Positions 33,031-40,838 of a DNA stretch of 47,234 bases are shown here, piece after piece (within the stretch, counting starts at the first letter, position 1; each line of letters opens with the position of its first letter). The notes under the pieces are model-generated. The model was not told the DNA's origin. It was given only the letters and a program-made list of their open reading frames with translations, and made no database searches. The position numbers and the translations under genes were made by a program. The DNA is from JANPEZ01 sp031423155 (GTDB lineage Bacteria > Actinomycetota > UBA4738 > HRBIN12), in the NCBI GenBank assembly GCA_031423155.1, contig JANPEZ010000058.1, positions 1 through 47,234 of the forward strand, in the 5' to 3' direction.

Positions 33031-34146
33031 TCACGCGGTCAGCTCGGCGAGAGGGGTCGCTGCGAGACCGTGAGCCTCCGCGACACCGGCGTTCGTAACC
33101 GAGCCGTCCCAGGTGTTGACGCCGAGCGCGAGCGCGGGATCGGCGGCAACGGCCGCATCAGCGCCGCGAGCAGCGATCGCCATCACGTACGGAAGAGTCA
33201 CGTTGGTCAGCGCGTAGGTGGAAGTACGCGGCACCGCGCCCGGCATGTTGCCGACGCAGTAGTGCACCACGCCGTCCACGACGTAGGTCGGATCGGCGTG
33301 AGTCGTGACGTGCGAGGTCTCGAAGCAGCCGCCCTGATCGATCGAGATGTCCACGAGTACCGACCCCGGCTGCATCCGGGACACCTGCTCGGCCGAAACC
33401 AGATGCGGCGCTTTGGCTCCCGGAACCAGCACCGCGCCGACGACGAGGTCGGCGGCAAGGACCAACCGCTCGACGGCCAGCGCCGAGGAAGCAGCGGTCT
33501 GGATCCGCCCCCGCCAGATCCGGTCGATCTCGCGTAGCCGCTCGACGTTCTTGTCCACGATGGTGACCTGAGCTTCCATGCCGGCGGCTATCTGCGCGGC
33601 GTTTGAGCCGGCCATCCCTCCACCGAGTACGACGACGTTGGCGGGGGCGACTCCGGCCGCGCCGCCAATCAGCACACCGCGTCCTCCCTTGGGGCGCTCC
33701 AGAGCGGCCGCCCCCACCTGCGGGGCCATGCGTCCGGCGATCTCCGACATCGGCGCGAGCAGCGGCAACCGCCCGTCGGGAAGTTGAACCGTCTCGTAGG
33801 CGATCCCGCGAACCTTGCGCCCCATCAGGAACCTCGTGAGTCCCTCGTCGGCGGCCAGGTGCAGGTAGGTGAAGAGCGCCTGCCCCTCCTTGAATCGCTC
33901 GTACTCGGAGGGCTGAGGTTCCTTCACTTTGATGATCAGGTCGGCCTCGGCGAAGACCGCATCGGCGCTGGCAAGGATCCGCGCACCTGCGGCTTCGTAG
34001 TCGGAGTCCAAGATCGCTGACCCGTCCCCCGCCGTCGTTTCCACCACCACTTCATGACCGGCGCGGGTGAGTTCGCGGACACCCTCCGGGGTCGCCGCCA
34101 CCCGGTACTCGTGGTTCTTGACCTCCTTGGGTACCCCGACGATCAC
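33031..34146 (-). CDS. ald: Alanine dehydrogenase
   Basis: A 371-residue NAD enzyme converting L-alanine, water and NAD to pyruvate, ammonia and NADH. Catalytic and pyruvate-binding residues fall at the positions known for the Mycobacterium enzyme: R15 in HEYRVAATP, K75 in IIKVKEPQP and H96 in FTYLHLAADEG. The NAD loop is VVVLGGGMAG (171-180). The GTG at 34146 gives the standard length and overlaps the transaminase stop as GTGA; upstream frame extends to 34686 but is antisense-free only within the transaminase, so it is a shadow. Coupling with a class III transaminase suggests it recycles alanine to pyruvate. Confidence 0.95.
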   Translation of the reverse strand: MIVGVPKEVKNHEYRVAATPEGVRELTRAGHEVVVETTAGDGSAILDSDYEAAGARILASADAVFAEADLIIKVKEPQPSEYERFKEGQALFTYLHLAADEGLTRFLMGRKVRGIAYETVQLPDGRLPLLAPMSEIAGRMAPQVGAAALERPKGGRGVLIGGAAGVAPANVVVLGGGMAGSNAAQIAAGMEAQVTIVDKNVERLREIDRIWRGRIQTAASSALAVERLVLAADLVVGAVLVPGAKAPHLVSAEQVSRMQPGSVLVDISIDQGGCFETSHVTTHADPTYVVDGVVHYCVGNMPGAVPRTSTYALTNVTLPYVMAIAARGADAAVAADPALALGVNTWDGSVTNAGVAEAHGLAATPLAELTA

Positions 34147-35399
34147 GGGCCTGCCTCCAGTTCGTCGAGCGCTGTGCTCAATCCGGTTACCAACTCGTCG
34201 ATGCCATCTTGATCCAACATGAGCGGAGGCGAGATGTGGATAGACCCACCCACGAGCGTGCGCCCGATTATCCCGGCTCGCCTGCAGACCGGGACCACGC
34301 GAGCAAGGAGCCCGGGATCGGCGGCCTGCGCGGCGGGGTCTATCTGGACTGCGGCCATCGCTCCGCAGCCCGCGCGCACCTCGGAGATCAACGAGTGACT
34401 CGCTAGCGGTGAAAGTGCCTGCGCCAGTTCGTCTTCCAGCTCGCGGGCTCGCTGGATGAGGCCTTCGCGTTCGATGATGTCGAGGTTCGCCATCGCCGCG
34501 GCGGCGACGGTTGCGTGACCCGAGTAGGTGTATCCGTGACGCCACATACCGGCGCCCTCGGCCCAGAAGGCCTCCCACACGCGTGGTGCCGCGATCACCG
34601 CGCCGAGCGGCAGGTACCCGCTGGTGATGCCCTTGGCGCAGGTGATGATGTCGGGCTCCAGGGCCCAACGGCCGCTTGCGAACCAATCGCCCATGCGGCC
34701 GAAGCCGGTGATGACCTCGTCGGCGATGAACAGCACGCCGGCGTCCTTGCAGACCTGACGCGCCTTCTCCAGATAGCCGGGCGGAGGGGCATAGATACCG
34801 CCGGCGCCGATGACCGGTTCGCAGAAGAAAGCGGCAACGCGGTCGGCTCCCTTCTCCTGGATCGCGCCGAAGAGGGCGTCGGCGTCGTCCCAGGGAACCT
34901 CGATCACGTCCTCGATCAGCTTGCCGTGACCTTCCGCGTTGGGAACGATGCCGGCGAGAGACGTTCCGGCCGTGTGCATGCCGTGGTACGCCTTCTCGCG
35001 ACGGATCAGAACCGTTCGGCCGGGCTCACCGCGCAGATCCCAGAAGTGGCGGGCCATCTTCAGCGCGGTGTCGATCGAGTCCGAACCGCCACTCGTAAGG
35101 AAGACCTTGGAATCGGGAACGGGGGCGAGCGCGGCGACCCTCTCGGCCAGGGCATCGACGACGGGACTGGAAAGGTCGGCGAAGGTGGAGTAGGCCTCGA
35201 GCTCGCGCATCTGCGCGGACACCGCGTCGGCGATCTCGGTCCGGCCGTGACCGATCATCGAGTACCAGAGGCTCGCGGTCGAGTCCAGGTAGCGGCGGCC
35301 GTCCGCGTCCCAGATGTGATAGCCCTCGCCCCGAACGATCTGCAGTGCACCGCTTTCGGAAACCGCCGCCATGTCGGCGAAGGGGTGCCAGAACTTCAT
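34143..35399 (-). CDS. Class III omega-aminotransferase
   Basis: A 418-residue PLP transaminase of the omega-amino-acid:pyruvate group. It begins with FWHPFADM, then has EKAYHGMHTAGTSL at 135-148, IADEVITGFGR with D227 and Schiff-base lysine K256 in DIITCAKGITSGYLPLGA. It likely moves an amino group from a terminal amine to pyruvate, giving an aldehyde and L-alanine. The ATG at 35399 overlaps the preceding stop as ATGA. Together with the following alanine dehydrogenase it forms a self-renewing pyruvate cycle. The amine donor is unknown; beta-alanine, GABA or a diamine are candidates. Confidence 0.9.
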   Translation of the reverse strand: MKFWHPFADMAAVSESGALQIVRGEGYHIWDADGRRYLDSTASLWYSMIGHGRTEIADAVSAQMRELEAYSTFADLSSPVVDALAERVAALAPVPDSKVFLTSGGSDSIDTALKMARHFWDLRGEPGRTVLIRREKAYHGMHTAGTSLAGIVPNAEGHGKLIEDVIEVPWDDADALFGAIQEKGADRVAAFFCEPVIGAGGIYAPPPGYLEKARQVCKDAGVLFIADEVITGFGRMGDWFASGRWALEPDIITCAKGITSGYLPLGAVIAAPRVWEAFWAEGAGMWRHGYTYSGHATVAAAAMANLDIIEREGLIQRARELEDELAQALSPLASHSLISEVRAGCGAMAAVQIDPAAQAADPGLLARVVPVCRRAGIIGRTLVGGSIHISPPLMLDQDGIDELVTGLSTALDELEAGP

Positions 35400-36361
35400 C
35401 GTGCTCCTTCCTCGTGGATCATCGACGGGTGCTCGCGGGCGGCGCTCGGATCGGCGGGGGTCCACCCGGCATCCAGCCCGAGCACCTCGGCCGAGGTCAC
35501 CTTCAGCATCTTCTCCAGGTACTCGTAGGGCACGCCGACGCCGAGCAGCGCGGCCATGAGCATGCGAAGACCCTCCGGCTGGGGCGGGCCCGCGAACTGC
35601 CCGAGGTCCGAGCCGAAGACGAGATTCTCGCCCTTGAAGGTCTTGATCCACTCGCCGAGTTCTCCGGGCTGCTGCTCCCAGAAGATCGGCGAGGTACAGG
35701 TGCAGGCGACGTATTCCAAGATCGCGCCCTTGTCCATCAGTTCGCGTTGCACGTCCAGGTCCAGCTTGCAGAGCGACCAGTTCGCGTGAGTGACTATGAA
35801 GCGGCGCGGCGAGACGCCGGCGTCCAAGGCGGCGTCCTGGAGAGCGCGGATCTCGGCCAGGGAAAGGTGACCGGTAGCTAGGCAAACGTCGTTCTCGGCG
35901 ACGACCTCACAGATCGTTCGCGCGGCTTTGGTCAGCGTCTTGCCGTCTTCTTCGAAAACCGTGACGCCTTCTCCGGCAAGCTGCTTCTTCGGCCGGCCGA
36001 ACTGAGGATAGTCGGGCATGTCGAAGTAGTCGGCGTGATACTTGGAGTGGTTCGAGGGCATCCAGACGATCTTCGCCCCGTAGTGGATGGCGGCCTCGGC
36101 GACGTAAGGGTCGAGCCCTCCGACCGATCGGTTCAACACGACGGCACCGAAGGACGCGACCTCCGGATACATGCGGTTCACGTAGTAGGCCCGCCCGGTC
36201 GTCGAAGCATCGTGGTCCTTAAGAACGAAGCCACGCATCCCGTACTCGATCGCGTACTGGGCCAACGCCGCGTCGTCGATATGGCGGTTGAAGAGCGCGG
36301 GAGCCGTGTGGGCGTGCATGTCGATCGCGCCCTTCATCAGCTCCAGGTCCGGTCTGTCCAT
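35396..36361 (-). CDS. DUF6282-type metal-dependent hydrolase-like protein
   Basis: A 321-residue cytoplasmic protein with amidohydrolase-like features: GAIDMHAHTAP near the start (an HxH pair), VLKDHDAST, IVWMPSNHSKYHAD in the middle, ATGHLSLAEI, VTHANWSLCKL and LVFGSDLGQF late. These histidines and aspartates are spaced as in TIM-barrel metallohydrolases. I assign it to DUF6282 from overall appearance; its reaction is not established. ATG at 36361 follows GAGGAG. It heads the operon with the transaminase and alanine dehydrogenase, so it may release the amine substrate by hydrolysis. That is inference. Confidence 0.75.
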   Translation of the reverse strand: MDRPDLELMKGAIDMHAHTAPALFNRHIDDAALAQYAIEYGMRGFVLKDHDASTTGRAYYVNRMYPEVASFGAVVLNRSVGGLDPYVAEAAIHYGAKIVWMPSNHSKYHADYFDMPDYPQFGRPKKQLAGEGVTVFEEDGKTLTKAARTICEVVAENDVCLATGHLSLAEIRALQDAALDAGVSPRRFIVTHANWSLCKLDLDVQRELMDKGAILEYVACTCTSPIFWEQQPGELGEWIKTFKGENLVFGSDLGQFAGPPQPEGLRMLMAALLGVGVPYEYLEKMLKVTSAEVLGLDAGWTPADPSAAREHPSMIHEEGAR

Positions 36362-36386
36362 CTCAGCTCCTCTTCGCTTCGTGGTA

Positions 36387-36407
36387 CCTTCTCATGACGC
36401 GAGAAGG
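36387..36407. promoter_or_regulatory. Palindromic operator, TTCTC-N7-GAGAA (copy 2)
   Basis: CCTTCTC (36387-36393) and GAGAAGG (36401-36407) are perfect 7-base arms around ATGACGC. It lies between the divergent DUF6282 and aldehyde dehydrogenase operons, 25 bases before the DUF6282 start. On the minus strand its core is identical to copy 1: TTCTCGCG-NN-ATGAGAA. Confidence 0.7.
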
Positions 36408-36425
36408 CATTTCGGCTCTTGGAAG

Positions 36426-36443
36426 GCGGATGCTACCATCCGC
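36426..36443. promoter_or_regulatory. 18-bp palindrome in the DUF6282/aldehyde dehydrogenase promoter region
   Basis: GCGGATGCTACCATCCGC has perfect 7-base arms around CTAC. It covers the candidate -10 of the minus-strand promoter and lies 27 bases before the aldehyde dehydrogenase start. It differs in sequence from the TTCTC-N7-GAGAA palindrome, so a second regulator may act here. Confidence 0.5.
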
Positions 36444-36457
36444 GCGCGAACGGTCAA
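36430..36457 (-). promoter_or_regulatory. Candidate promoter for the DUF6282-transaminase-ald operon
   Basis: On the minus strand TTGACC (36457-36452) and TAGCAT (36435-36430) lie 16 bases apart. Transcription would start near 36423, placing the palindrome at 36387-36407 inside the leader, where a bound protein could block elongation. Confidence 0.4.
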
Positions 36458-36470
36458 ACCGGGAGGCAAG

Positions 36471-37904
36471 GTGTCGCAGCAAGCCACAGCCATCACACCA
36501 CTGATCGTCGCCGGCGAAGATGTCCGGGACGGCGAAGGAACGTTCCTCGTCCGCTCCCCTTGGGACTCCCGCGAAGTCGGCGCGGTGCCCTCCGTAGGCC
36601 ATGGCGCAGCACGTGCCGCGGTCAGCGCAGCGTGGAGCGCGATGAAGAAGGGCCTTCCCGCGGCCGAACGAGCAGCCATATTGGATCGAGTGGCGGCCGA
36701 TGTCGCCGCACGCCGGGAGCACTTCGGCCGCATGATCTCGGCCGAGAACGGCAAGCCCATCAAACAGGCGCTGATGGAGGCCGACCGTTGCGTCCAGACG
36801 TTGATCTTCTCGGCCGCGGAGGCGCGGACCCTCTCGGGTCGCGGCGTACCGCTCGACGCGCACCCCGCCGGCGTCGGCCACCTCGGCCTGACCGTCCGGG
36901 TGCCTGTCGGGGTGGTCGGGGCGATAACTCCCTTCAACTTCCCGCTGACGCTGGCCGCTCACAAGATCGGACCGGCGGTCGCGGCCGGCTGCGGTGTCGT
37001 TCTTAAGCCCGCCGACAAGGCTCCTCTTGCCGCGATCGAACTCGTCCGCGCGTTCCACGACGCGGGGCTTCCCCGGGAATGGATGTCCGTGCTGGTCGGC
37101 CCTCCATCGGAGATCGCCGATGTGCTGATAGAGGACGACCGGGTCGCGCTCATGACCTTCACGGGCTCGGCTGCGATCGGGTGGGACCTGGCGAGTCGCG
37201 CGCACCGCAAGCGGGTGACCCTGGAGCTCGGCAACTCGACGCCGGTGATCGTCTGCGCCGACGCGGATCTGGAGGTGGCCGCGAACGCCTGCGCCGGAAG
37301 CGGTTACGCGTTCGCCGGTCAGTCGTGCATCTCGGTGCAGCGGGCGATCGTCCATCGCGACGTCCACGACGATTTCCTCAGCGCCTTGGTGAGCGCCGCC
37401 GAGGCGCAGAAGGCGGGCGACCCCGCCGAGCCCGACACCGACACCGGCCCGTCTATCACGCATGAAGCGCGCGACCGCGTTCACGCTCTGGTGGACGAGG
37501 CGGTTTCGCAAGGCGCCACCGCCCACGCCGGCGGCACGTTCGGCGAGGGCTACCTCAAGCCGACGGTCCTCGATGGCGTCCACACCAACTCAGCCGTCTG
37601 GAAGAAGGAGGCTTTCGCGCCCGTGATCTCGGTGGCGACCTTCGCCGGTCTCGACGAGGCGATCGATATGGCCAACGACACCGAGTACGGACTTCAGGCA
37701 GGCATCTTCACACGGGACCTGCCCGCGGCGCTCGACGCGATCCAGCGACTAGATTTCGGCGGTGTGACCGTGAACCAGGCGCCGCAGTTCCGCGTGGATC
37801 AGATGCCATACGGCGGAGTCAAAGCCTCCGGCAATACGAAGGAAGGACCGCACGACGCCGTCCGAGAGATGACGACAGAACGCATGGTGGTGGTGAAACT
37901 GTGA
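36471..37904 (+). CDS. NAD(P)-dependent aldehyde dehydrogenase
   Basis: A 477-residue aldehyde dehydrogenase that oxidises an aldehyde to its acid. Visible active-site residues are N156 in TPFNFPL, E252 in VTLELGNSTP and the nucleophile C286 in FAGQSCISVQR; TGSAAIGW forms the cofactor-binding turn. The catalytic glutamate motif usually reads ELGGxxP, so ELGNSTP is a small variant. The GTG at 36471 has GGGAGGCAAG directly upstream; the longer open frame to 36288 is antisense to DUF6282. It overlaps the IclR gene as GTGA and could finish the product of the neighbouring transaminase. Confidence 0.93.
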   Translation: MSQQATAITPLIVAGEDVRDGEGTFLVRSPWDSREVGAVPSVGHGAARAAVSAAWSAMKKGLPAAERAAILDRVAADVAARREHFGRMISAENGKPIKQALMEADRCVQTLIFSAAEARTLSGRGVPLDAHPAGVGHLGLTVRVPVGVVGAITPFNFPLTLAAHKIGPAVAAGCGVVLKPADKAPLAAIELVRAFHDAGLPREWMSVLVGPPSEIADVLIEDDRVALMTFTGSAAIGWDLASRAHRKRVTLELGNSTPVIVCADADLEVAANACAGSGYAFAGQSCISVQRAIVHRDVHDDFLSALVSAAEAQKAGDPAEPDTDTGPSITHEARDRVHALVDEAVSQGATAHAGGTFGEGYLKPTVLDGVHTNSAVWKKEAFAPVISVATFAGLDEAIDMANDTEYGLQAGIFTRDLPAALDAIQRLDFGGVTVNQAPQFRVDQMPYGGVKASGNTKEGPHDAVREMTTERMVVVKL

Positions 37905-38761
37905 AGCGGGTTTCGGCCGTGAACGGCACCACGGAACCGGAGCAGCCCACATCCTCCTTCCAGGTGTTGGATCGCACCTTCGCGATCTTGGAACTGTTCG
38001 ACGAGGATCGGCCGGAGTGGACCGCGACCGAGGTCGCGCGCTCGCTCGCTCTGCCCGTTCCCACCGCCCACCGCATCCTTACGGCGCTCGCGCGACGCGG
38101 TTACGTCAGTCAGCACGAGGAGACCAAACGATTCCGCCTCGGCATCGCGGCGCTGCACCTGGGCGACCGCGCACGCTCGGTCGTGGACCTCAGGTCCGTC
38201 GCGCTGCCGGCGCTTCGGCGCCTCTCTCGCGACACAGGAGAGACCTCGCTGCTCACGGTTCTTACCCCGCGCAGCGACAAGGGCGTCTGTCTGGAGCGGG
38301 TCGAGACCTCGCAGCCGCTCAGGCTTTCGGTCACCCCGGGACGCCAACTGCCGCTTCACGCCGGCGCCTCGCAGAAGGTCTTGATGGCCTATATGGAATC
38401 CGAAGCACTCGACCGAGCGCTCGCACATCCGCTCGAGCATCTATGTCACAACACGATCAGCGAGCCAGGACTGCTACGAGAAGAGCTCGCCCGCATCCGC
38501 GATGCCGGCTGGGCCAGCTCCTTCGAGGAGACCAACCTCGGCGTATGGGGTTTGGCGGTTCCGATCCTTTCCACCAGCGGCGCCATCGTCTGCGCGATCG
38601 GCATCGCCGGCCCGAGCGCGCGGCTGGTTCAAGAGCGCATCGGTGACCTGATCCACCGCATCCACGACGGAGCCGAAGAGATCGCTCAAGCGCTCGGAGA
38701 CCACGTTCCGCCCATCGGCCCTCGCATCGCCAAGAAACCATCCAAGAGGAGGAAGGCATGA
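37901..38761 (+). CDS. IclR-family transcriptional regulator
   Basis: A 286-residue regulator. Residues about 20-85 form the winged helix, with VLDRTFAILELF then ATEVARSLALPVPTAHRILTALARRGYV (in parts). The C-terminal effector domain has SLLTVLTPRSDKG and LPLHAGASQKVLMAYM, the usual IclR ligand pocket. The start is GTG at 37901 in a GTGA overlap; a GTG at 37919 is possible. It sits within the aldehyde dehydrogenase-SDR operon, whose promoter region carries two palindromes, and is the best local candidate to bind the TTCTC-N7-GAGAA sites. Confidence 0.93.
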   Translation: MKRVSAVNGTTEPEQPTSSFQVLDRTFAILELFDEDRPEWTATEVARSLALPVPTAHRILTALARRGYVSQHEETKRFRLGIAALHLGDRARSVVDLRSVALPALRRLSRDTGETSLLTVLTPRSDKGVCLERVETSQPLRLSVTPGRQLPLHAGASQKVLMAYMESEALDRALAHPLEHLCHNTISEPGLLREELARIRDAGWASSFEETNLGVWGLAVPILSTSGAIVCAIGIAGPSARLVQERIGDLIHRIHDGAEEIAQALGDHVPPIGPRIAKKPSKRRKA

Positions 38762-39546
38762 AGCCACACGAGGGCAAGGTCGCGATCGTGACCGGCGCCG
38801 CCAAGGGCATCGGTGGCGTCGTGACCGAGCACCTAGCCCGTGACGGCGCCCACGTGGTTCTGGTCGGCCGCGACACGCAAGCCCTCGAAGTTCACGCCAA
38901 AGTTCTGGACGAGAAGTACCCGGACCGCGAAAGCCTCGTCGTCACCTGCGACGTGACGGAAGAAGGCCAAGTCGCCGCGATGACCGCGGCGGCGGCCGAG
39001 CGTTTCGGCGGCATCGACTTCCTCGTCAACACCGCCGGAGGCACCGGTCCGATCGAGACCCCCGCGCAGGAATACCCAGCCGAGGAGTTCCGCAACATCC
39101 TCGAGCTGAACGTGATCGGCACGTTCCTCCCCTGCAAGCACGCCATACCCCACATGATCGCCCGGGGAGGCGGACGCATCGTCAACATCGCGGGGACGTC
39201 CGGCCTGCGCGGCTACCGCAACCGCTCGGGGTACTCCTCTTCGAAGTGGGCGATCCGCGGCTTCACCAGAACCCTTGCGCTGGAACTGGGACCGCACGAC
39301 ATAACCGTCAACGACGTCTGTCCGAACGTCACCAACGGCGCCCGCATGGACAAGATCGTCGCGACCAAGGCCGCCAAGCTCGGCAGGACTCCCGAGCAGG
39401 TATACGCCGACTTCGCCTCGCAGACCGCCCTGGGCCGTTTCGTGGAGGAAGAAGACATAGCCGACGCCATCGACTTCCTACTGTCGGCCGGCGCGAAGAA
39501 CATCACCGGCCACGACATCCCCGTGGATGCCGGCTGGGATGTCTAG
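38758..39546 (+). CDS. SDR-family oxidoreductase
   Basis: A 262-residue short-chain dehydrogenase/reductase. The cofactor motif is TGAAKGIG (12-19), with NTAGG at 91-95 and the catalytic Y159 and K163 in SGYSSSKWA. The usual catalytic serine position is less clear: the stretch NIAGTSG places Thr147/Ser148 close by. The C-terminus, ITGHDIPVDAGW, is the standard SDR ending. ATG at 38758 overlaps the IclR stop as ATGA. It would reduce or oxidise an alcohol/ketone in the pathway. Its stop shares CTAG with the convergent Rieske oxygenase gene. Confidence 0.92.
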   Translation: MKPHEGKVAIVTGAAKGIGGVVTEHLARDGAHVVLVGRDTQALEVHAKVLDEKYPDRESLVVTCDVTEEGQVAAMTAAAAERFGGIDFLVNTAGGTGPIETPAQEYPAEEFRNILELNVIGTFLPCKHAIPHMIARGGGRIVNIAGTSGLRGYRNRSGYSSSKWAIRGFTRTLALELGPHDITVNDVCPNVTNGARMDKIVATKAAKLGRTPEQVYADFASQTALGRFVEEEDIADAIDFLLSAGAKNITGHDIPVDAGWDV

Positions 39547-40700
39547 CCGAGGATCCCGCGGCCCATCTTCAGGCGCCACTCCTCGTTGAACCAATAGAGG
39601 AAGCGGTCTTGGCGAGGGTAGACGCCGGCCTCGTAGGCGCGCGAGCCGATGCCGGTCTGCACGCGCGCGCAGACTCCCCAATCCTGTCGGCCGATCGTGT
39701 CCCAGAAATCCACGACGGGATCGGGCTTGAAGTCGTCGCTGTCGATGGTCTCGGGACGGAACAGGAACTCGGAGACGATGGTCGTGTGGTTTGGGCCCTT
39801 CGGGTAGCCGATGTAGTACATGACGCAGTCCGGGTGCAGGTTCAGCATCAGGTTCGGGAACTCGTAGCTGCCGTAGTACATCTCGTAGTCCTCGGGCAGT
39901 AGGTTCGGGAACTTCGGCAGGTCGCTGAAACCCGTTGCGGTGAAGCTGGTCGCGCCAGCCATCATGCGGTTGCCGTCGTCGCGGATTGCCTCGTCCCAGA
40001 CCTCTCCGAAACGGAATAGGGGAACGACCTGGACTAGCTCGGGGTGAATGGTCGGGCAATGGAGGCACTCGTTGTAGTTCTCGACGATGACCTTCCAGTT
40101 AGCCTCGACCTCGTAGACGATGCGCGCGCCGATGCGGAGGTCTTCCATCTTGAAGCGCTCGAAGACGGTCATGGTTTCGGCGCCGTCCTTGAGCGCCTCG
40201 ATGAGCGGGCGCGGCTCTTCCCGCGAAAGGTTCACGAATAGGAAGCCCGCGTACTCACCGACATGGACCTTGTGGAGCGGGTGCTGCGAGCGGTCGAAGT
40301 ACTCGTCCTCGGCGACGTTGGGGCTGCCGATCAGGTTGCCGGATAGGTCGTAGGTCCAGGCGTGGTACGGGCACTTGAACGCCTTGCGGACGTGGCCGGT
40401 GCCCTCCAGGTCGTCCATGAATTTCGTGCCGCGGTGGGCGCAGACGTTGTAGAAGGCGTGGATCTCGCCGGCTTCGTTCCTCGCGATCAGGACCGACTCG
40501 CCGGCGATGTCTCGGACGATGAAGTCGCCCGGGTTGGCGATCTCCTCGGAGCGACCGGCGGTGACCCAGTCGGCCCACCAGATCTTCTCGCGCTCCTCGT
40601 CGTAGACCTCCTTGCTCGTGTAGTCGTAGCCCTTGAGGGTCGGACGGGGGGTCCAGGGAGCCTTGTCGTCACGGATGTTGACGTTGTAGTCGGTCTGCAT
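39543..40700 (-). CDS. Rieske non-haem iron oxygenase, alpha subunit
   Basis: A 385-residue oxygenase component. The Rieske [2Fe-2S] ligands are C87 and H89 in NVCAHRGTKF and C110 and H113 in KCPYHAW. The mononuclear iron site has H214 and H219 in ENYNECLHCPTIHPEL, with E211 as the inter-subunit bridge and an aspartate expected in the C-terminal half. The NYNECLHCP form recalls choline, carnitine and glycine-betaine oxygenases, so an amine N-demethylation or hydroxylation is possible. No reductase or ferredoxin partner is in the window. ATG at 40700 has AAGGAGAG upstream. It diverges from the Lrp regulator. Confidence 0.92.
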   Translation of the reverse strand: MQTDYNVNIRDDKAPWTPRPTLKGYDYTSKEVYDEEREKIWWADWVTAGRSEEIANPGDFIVRDIAGESVLIARNEAGEIHAFYNVCAHRGTKFMDDLEGTGHVRKAFKCPYHAWTYDLSGNLIGSPNVAEDEYFDRSQHPLHKVHVGEYAGFLFVNLSREEPRPLIEALKDGAETMTVFERFKMEDLRIGARIVYEVEANWKVIVENYNECLHCPTIHPELVQVVPLFRFGEVWDEAIRDDGNRMMAGATSFTATGFSDLPKFPNLLPEDYEMYYGSYEFPNLMLNLHPDCVMYYIGYPKGPNHTTIVSEFLFRPETIDSDDFKPDPVVDFWDTIGRQDWGVCARVQTGIGSRAYEAGVYPRQDRFLYWFNEEWRLKMGRGILG

Positions 40701-40838
40701 GCGGCGGACTCTCCTTATGCGGCGGGCGCTCGTGCGGATAAGGATAGGCCCGGTTCCGGTGCCCGCGATACCCGATATACGCGAAAGTTGGTGCGGATAT
40801 CGCGGTCTCGCGTCCTTTCGTCTGCGAGAATCGCGGCC
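40701..40838. promoter_or_regulatory. Divergent regulatory region, Rieske oxygenase / Lrp
   Basis: This 138-base region holds a direct repeat GTGCGGATA at 40732-40740 and 40791-40799, and two sequences resembling halves of the TTCTC palindrome: TCTCGCGTC (40806-40814) and, on the minus strand, GATTCTCGC (40832-40824). Lrp-type regulators often bind repeated sites in such divergent regions. No strong -35/-10 pair was seen. Confidence 0.35.

Noticed and set aside
34147..34686. N-terminal extension of alanine dehydrogenase
   Set aside because: Would overlap the transaminase; the family starts at IVGVPKE, matching the GTG at 34146.
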